Positions 61,796-64,000 of a stretch of 64,000 nt of DNA are shown one piece after another. This DNA comes from Haloquadratum walsbyi J07HQW1 (GTDB lineage Archaea; Halobacteriota; Halobacteria; Halobacteriales; Haloferacaceae): positions 2,446,720-2,510,719 of the forward strand of contig KE356560.1 of assembly GCA_000415965.1 (NCBI GenBank), read 5' to 3'. A model generated the notes under the pieces. It had not been told where the DNA came from. It searched no databases and saw nothing but the letters and a program-made list of their open reading frames with translations. The translations under genes were made by a program, and so were the position numbers. Position 1 is the stretch's first letter. Each line of letters starts with the position of its first letter.

Positions 61796-62267
61796 CATAT
61801 CTAGCCGAAGGAAAGTCCATTTATTTGTCTGTTGCCGCTTTATGACAAGATATCCACCCTAGAGCAATTTACAGCACTCATCAATCTATCCAAACCAGCC
61901 TGAGTTATCACCCGACGCTGTCTTGTGATGATTGTACTGTTGTTTAATAGCCGGTGGCACTCCGAACGCTGTTTCCCTCTGAGGTCACACTCAGACTCAG
62001 TTCAACTGGAACGCCTATGTGCGCGTTCTGCTTCCCCTTCCCCTTCGAATAGCGAAACGGAAACTGAAACTCACGGTTTCAACAGCCGTTAACCAGATGA
62101 AAAGTACACTGCAATGGTCATGAGTTGCACAGAGCAACCATCGATCTATAATTGCTGACAGGTATGTCGATAATGAGCTGAGTGTGTCGAAGCTCAAATA
62201 CAAAACAAATCTAACTCAAAATTACGATCACGCTTGTAAGTGCGATAATTGGACGACGACTCCCGAT
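61796..62267. other. 472-bp gene-free stretch
   Basis: It holds copy C of the dispersed repeat (61981-62034). The rest has no recognisable gene or RNA. It separates two convergent genes. Confidence 0.45.
61981..62034 (-). repeat. Dispersed ~55-bp repeat, copy C
   Basis: On the minus strand it reads GAAGCAGAACGCG..., GGCGTTCCAGTTGAACTCAG and TCTGAGTGTG, matching copies A and B in order. In the shared frame it encodes 'KQNAHIGVPVELSLSV' without a stop. Confidence 0.5.
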
Positions 62268-62999
62268 TTACAGAAGATCTTCGAAGTCCTCGTGCTGTGT
62301 GATCTCAACACCGTCTTCTGTAACAACACAAACATTAATTCCATTGCCAGAGGCAAGATCACGTTCGACAGCGCTTTCAATTGAGCGCGCAGCGACTGTC
62401 TTTGCTTCTTCAATCGACAGGTCTTCGTTATACTGTTGTTCGAGAACACCGAGTGCGTACTGACTCCCTGACCCAGTGACGGTATATTCCTCTTCAATAA
62501 TTGATCCAGCAGGGTCGATACTGTAGATATGTGGTCCCTCATCGTCAACGCCACCGAGAATCGGTTGAACGATAAAGAAGCCACCTGAGCGAAGGAAGTT
62601 TCCAAGAAGGGTCGAGAGTGCTTCCATACTCATATCTTCACCACGTCGTGCCTCGTACAATCGAACCTCCGCTCGAATCGAACTGATCAGTGATTGTGCG
62701 GCTGAGACCGACCCAGCAATTGTTAATGCACCAGTTGGGTGAATCTCTTCGACCTTCTGGACATCCTTTGAGGAGACCATTCGACCGAGACTCGCACGCA
62801 TGTCTGTTGCGAGGACAGTACCATCTTCGGTCTTCAATCCGACTGTCGTCGTTCCAGTCTTCGTCTCCATATCACCGATATCATCGGCGCGGTCACCAGC
62901 GTTCGGGAACTCACCAAGTTCCGGCGAAAAAACGTCACCGCGGTCACCATTCAGGGAGTCTGGTCGTCCAGAGATATCATTATTCATGGGCGTACGCAT
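62268..62999 (-). CDS. psmB: Proteasome subunit beta
   Basis: The precursor has 243 residues. A 49-residue propeptide ends 'METKTG', and self-cleavage exposes the catalytic Thr50 of 'TTTVGLKTEDG'. 'LATDMRASLGRMVSSKDVQKVEEI' includes the Asp and Lys of the active site. 'GSGSQYALGVLEQQY' is the Ser-Gly-Asp/Tyr loop. It forms the inner proteolytic rings of the 20S proteasome. A TATA-like GCATTTATCACC at 63022-63033 (minus) fits a leaderless start at 62999. Confidence 0.96.
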   Translation of the reverse strand: MRTPMNNDISGRPDSLNGDRGDVFSPELGEFPNAGDRADDIGDMETKTGTTTVGLKTEDGTVLATDMRASLGRMVSSKDVQKVEEIHPTGALTIAGSVSAAQSLISSIRAEVRLYEARRGEDMSMEALSTLLGNFLRSGGFFIVQPILGGVDDEGPHIYSIDPAGSIIEEEYTVTGSGSQYALGVLEQQYNEDLSIEEAKTVAARSIESAVERDLASGNGINVCVVTEDGVEITQHEDFEDLL

Positions 63000-63217
63000 T
63001 GATTTTACTTATTGCCCGCCGGTGATAAATGCCACCCTTCTCTAGCGCGAGTACGCGTGAGTGGGGTGATAATACTGCGCGTAAACAGATGAGTGAGTCA
63101 TTCGTGTATGCTCACTCGACATTCACTGGAAGTGACCTACGTCAGCGACGAGTGTGAATAATCGACGGAATCAACGGCTAAAAAATACGGTATCAAACCA
63201 GAAGTGAACTTCCGTCA

Positions 63218-63397
63218 TTACTCGTCTTGATCGGTTGTTTGTTCATATGTCTGGGCTGCAGTATCAATAACCCGTCCGATGGGGAGCGTCAGACCAAATT
63301 GCCGTGTCAGGAGCGCAAACGGTAATGCTACGATACCAATCAGTACGGCTATTTGATAACACACAAACGCAGTTGCCCGCCGCAAATCTGTCGTCAT
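63218..63397 (-). CDS. Small single-helix membrane protein of unknown function
   Basis: The 59-residue protein runs from ATG at 63397 to TAA at 63218. A basic start 'MTTDLRRATAF' leads to one hydrophobic helix 'VCYQIAVLIGIVALPFALL', then 'TRQFGLTLPIGRVID' and an acidic tail. This recalls short membrane proteins conserved in haloarchaea, though I cannot name it. It lies upstream of psmB on the same strand, separated by 218 bp. Confidence 0.65.
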   Translation of the reverse strand: MTTDLRRATAFVCYQIAVLIGIVALPFALLTRQFGLTLPIGRVIDTAAQTYEQTTDQDE

Positions 63398-63753
63398 CGT
63401 CCGAGTGACAGCCAGTAGCTCCTATATATAAATCTGCCTGTTTACAGGAAAGACCTTGTCGTCGCTGTCTGGTGGTTTTCTCAATACACAGCAGGCTCAT
63501 CTCACACATGATCAGAGTCAGGCATTGAGACAGAAACACTGGCATTTTCTGAGTAATCCTCATAAGTTATCGATGGGTCTTCGATAGCATCCGCGCCGGG
63601 ATTCGAAAAGCGTTAAGCGAGTATGTCCACCATACAATGTGAGCGCATGAGGAGTCATCCGACGCAGTGATGTGTTGTTTCTGCTCGTATCAGCACTCAG
63701 AGATGGTATTGTTGAACCGGAAGACACGATAGTCTTGGGTGGTATGAATCCGT
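63398..63753. other. 356-bp gene-free stretch
   Basis: Divergent promoter region. A GC-rich patch lies near 63588-63600. No repeat or RNA gene is evident. Confidence 0.4.
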
Positions 63754-64000
63754 ATGACTAATTATCTTGTCGCGATGGAAGCCGCATGGCTCGTTCGCGA
63801 TGTCAACGATATTGATGACGCTATTGGTGTTGCTGTCAGCGAAGCAGGAAAGCGGCTCAATGATCGCGATAAAGAGTATGTTGAGGTTGAGGTGGGCGCA
63901 ACACCGTGTCCAGCCTGTGGTGAACCGTTTGACTCGGCGTTTATCGCTGCGGATACAGCACTTGTTGGATTATTATTGGAGATTACGGTGTTCAATGCCG
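63754..64000 (+). CDS. UPF0212/DUF555 family protein, cut by window edge
   Basis: The first 82 residues are visible. 'MTNYLVAMEAAWLVRDVNDIDD' and 'AIGVAVSEAGKRLND' (consecutive in the protein) and 'VEVEVGATPCPACGEPF' match the UPF0212 family, which is conserved in archaea. A CxxC pair may bind metal. Function is unknown. The C-terminus is outside the window. Confidence 0.88.
   Translation, partial: MTNYLVAMEAAWLVRDVNDIDDAIGVAVSEAGKRLNDRDKEYVEVEVGATPCPACGEPFDSAFIAADTALVGLLLEITVFNA

Overview
This window looks like the chromosome of a halophilic archaeon, most likely Haloquadratum walsbyi or a close relative. The proteins are strongly acidic, exported proteins carry twin-arginine signals, and the gene set includes topoisomerase VI, archaeal XPB with Bax1, ATP-dependent DNA ligase and proteasome beta. 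The base composition is unusually AT-rich for a haloarchaeon. Intergenic spaces are long and littered with decayed IS1341-type (TnpB-only) insertion sequences, and topoisomerase genes carry inteins. The species is inferred from these traits and not from a search.

Layout. 0-4 kb: edge of a broken IS701-like transposase, a Tat-exported DyP-like protein, an Lrp/AsnC regulator and an amidohydrolase. 4.6-9 kb: dabB and dabA, an inorganic-carbon uptake pair, with a suspected frameshift in the dabA leader. 9.5-15.7 kb: SRAP/YedK-type DNA-protein crosslink protein, RNase H-like exonuclease, GT2 glycosyltransferase, a small DUF5800-like protein, a bactofilin-like protein, YchF GTPase and a class I aminotransferase. 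16-18.8 kb: a three-gene NitT/TauT-type ABC importer with overlapping genes. 19.5-21.5 kb: a graveyard of IS1341-type remnants. 21.6-24.4 kb: the XPB helicase-Bax1 nuclease pair. 24.5-26 kb: an RNA m5C methyltransferase whose RNA-binding tail is encoded by a separate overlapping gene. 26.5-32.4 kb: a PAC2 protein, then grpE, dnaK and dnaJ, bracketed by TnpB remnants.

32.4-33.9 kb: an almost complete IS1341-type element (DUF2080 gene plus tnpB) whose tnpB is broken by a 7-bp tandem duplication and further lesions. 34-43 kb: an AMP-ligase fragment, a GNAT acetyltransferase, two small membrane proteins, cytidine deaminase, uridine phosphorylase, an NDH-2-like oxidoreductase, a winged-helix regulator and a sugar epimerase. 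43.3-54 kb: gyrB-gyrA on the minus strand, divergent from top6B-top6A on the plus strand. Both ATPase subunits contain inteins: a 222-residue mini-intein in GyrB, and a 506-residue intein with a degraded endonuclease in Top6B. 54.4-57.1 kb: thiE, thiM and thiD for thiamine synthesis. 57.3-64 kb: MBL hydrolase, DNA ligase, a GCS2-like protein, proteasome beta, a 59-residue membrane protein and the start of a UPF0212 gene.

The functional groups are DNA topology and repair (gyrase, Topo VI, XPB-Bax1, ligase, SRAP), proteostasis (GrpE/DnaK/DnaJ, proteasome beta, PAC2), thiamine salvage and synthesis, pyrimidine salvage (cdd, udp) and carbon uptake (DabAB). I saw no tRNA, rRNA or CRISPR array. The strongest unusual signals are the paired topoisomerase inteins, the dabA leader frameshift, and the readable decay history of the TnpB elements.
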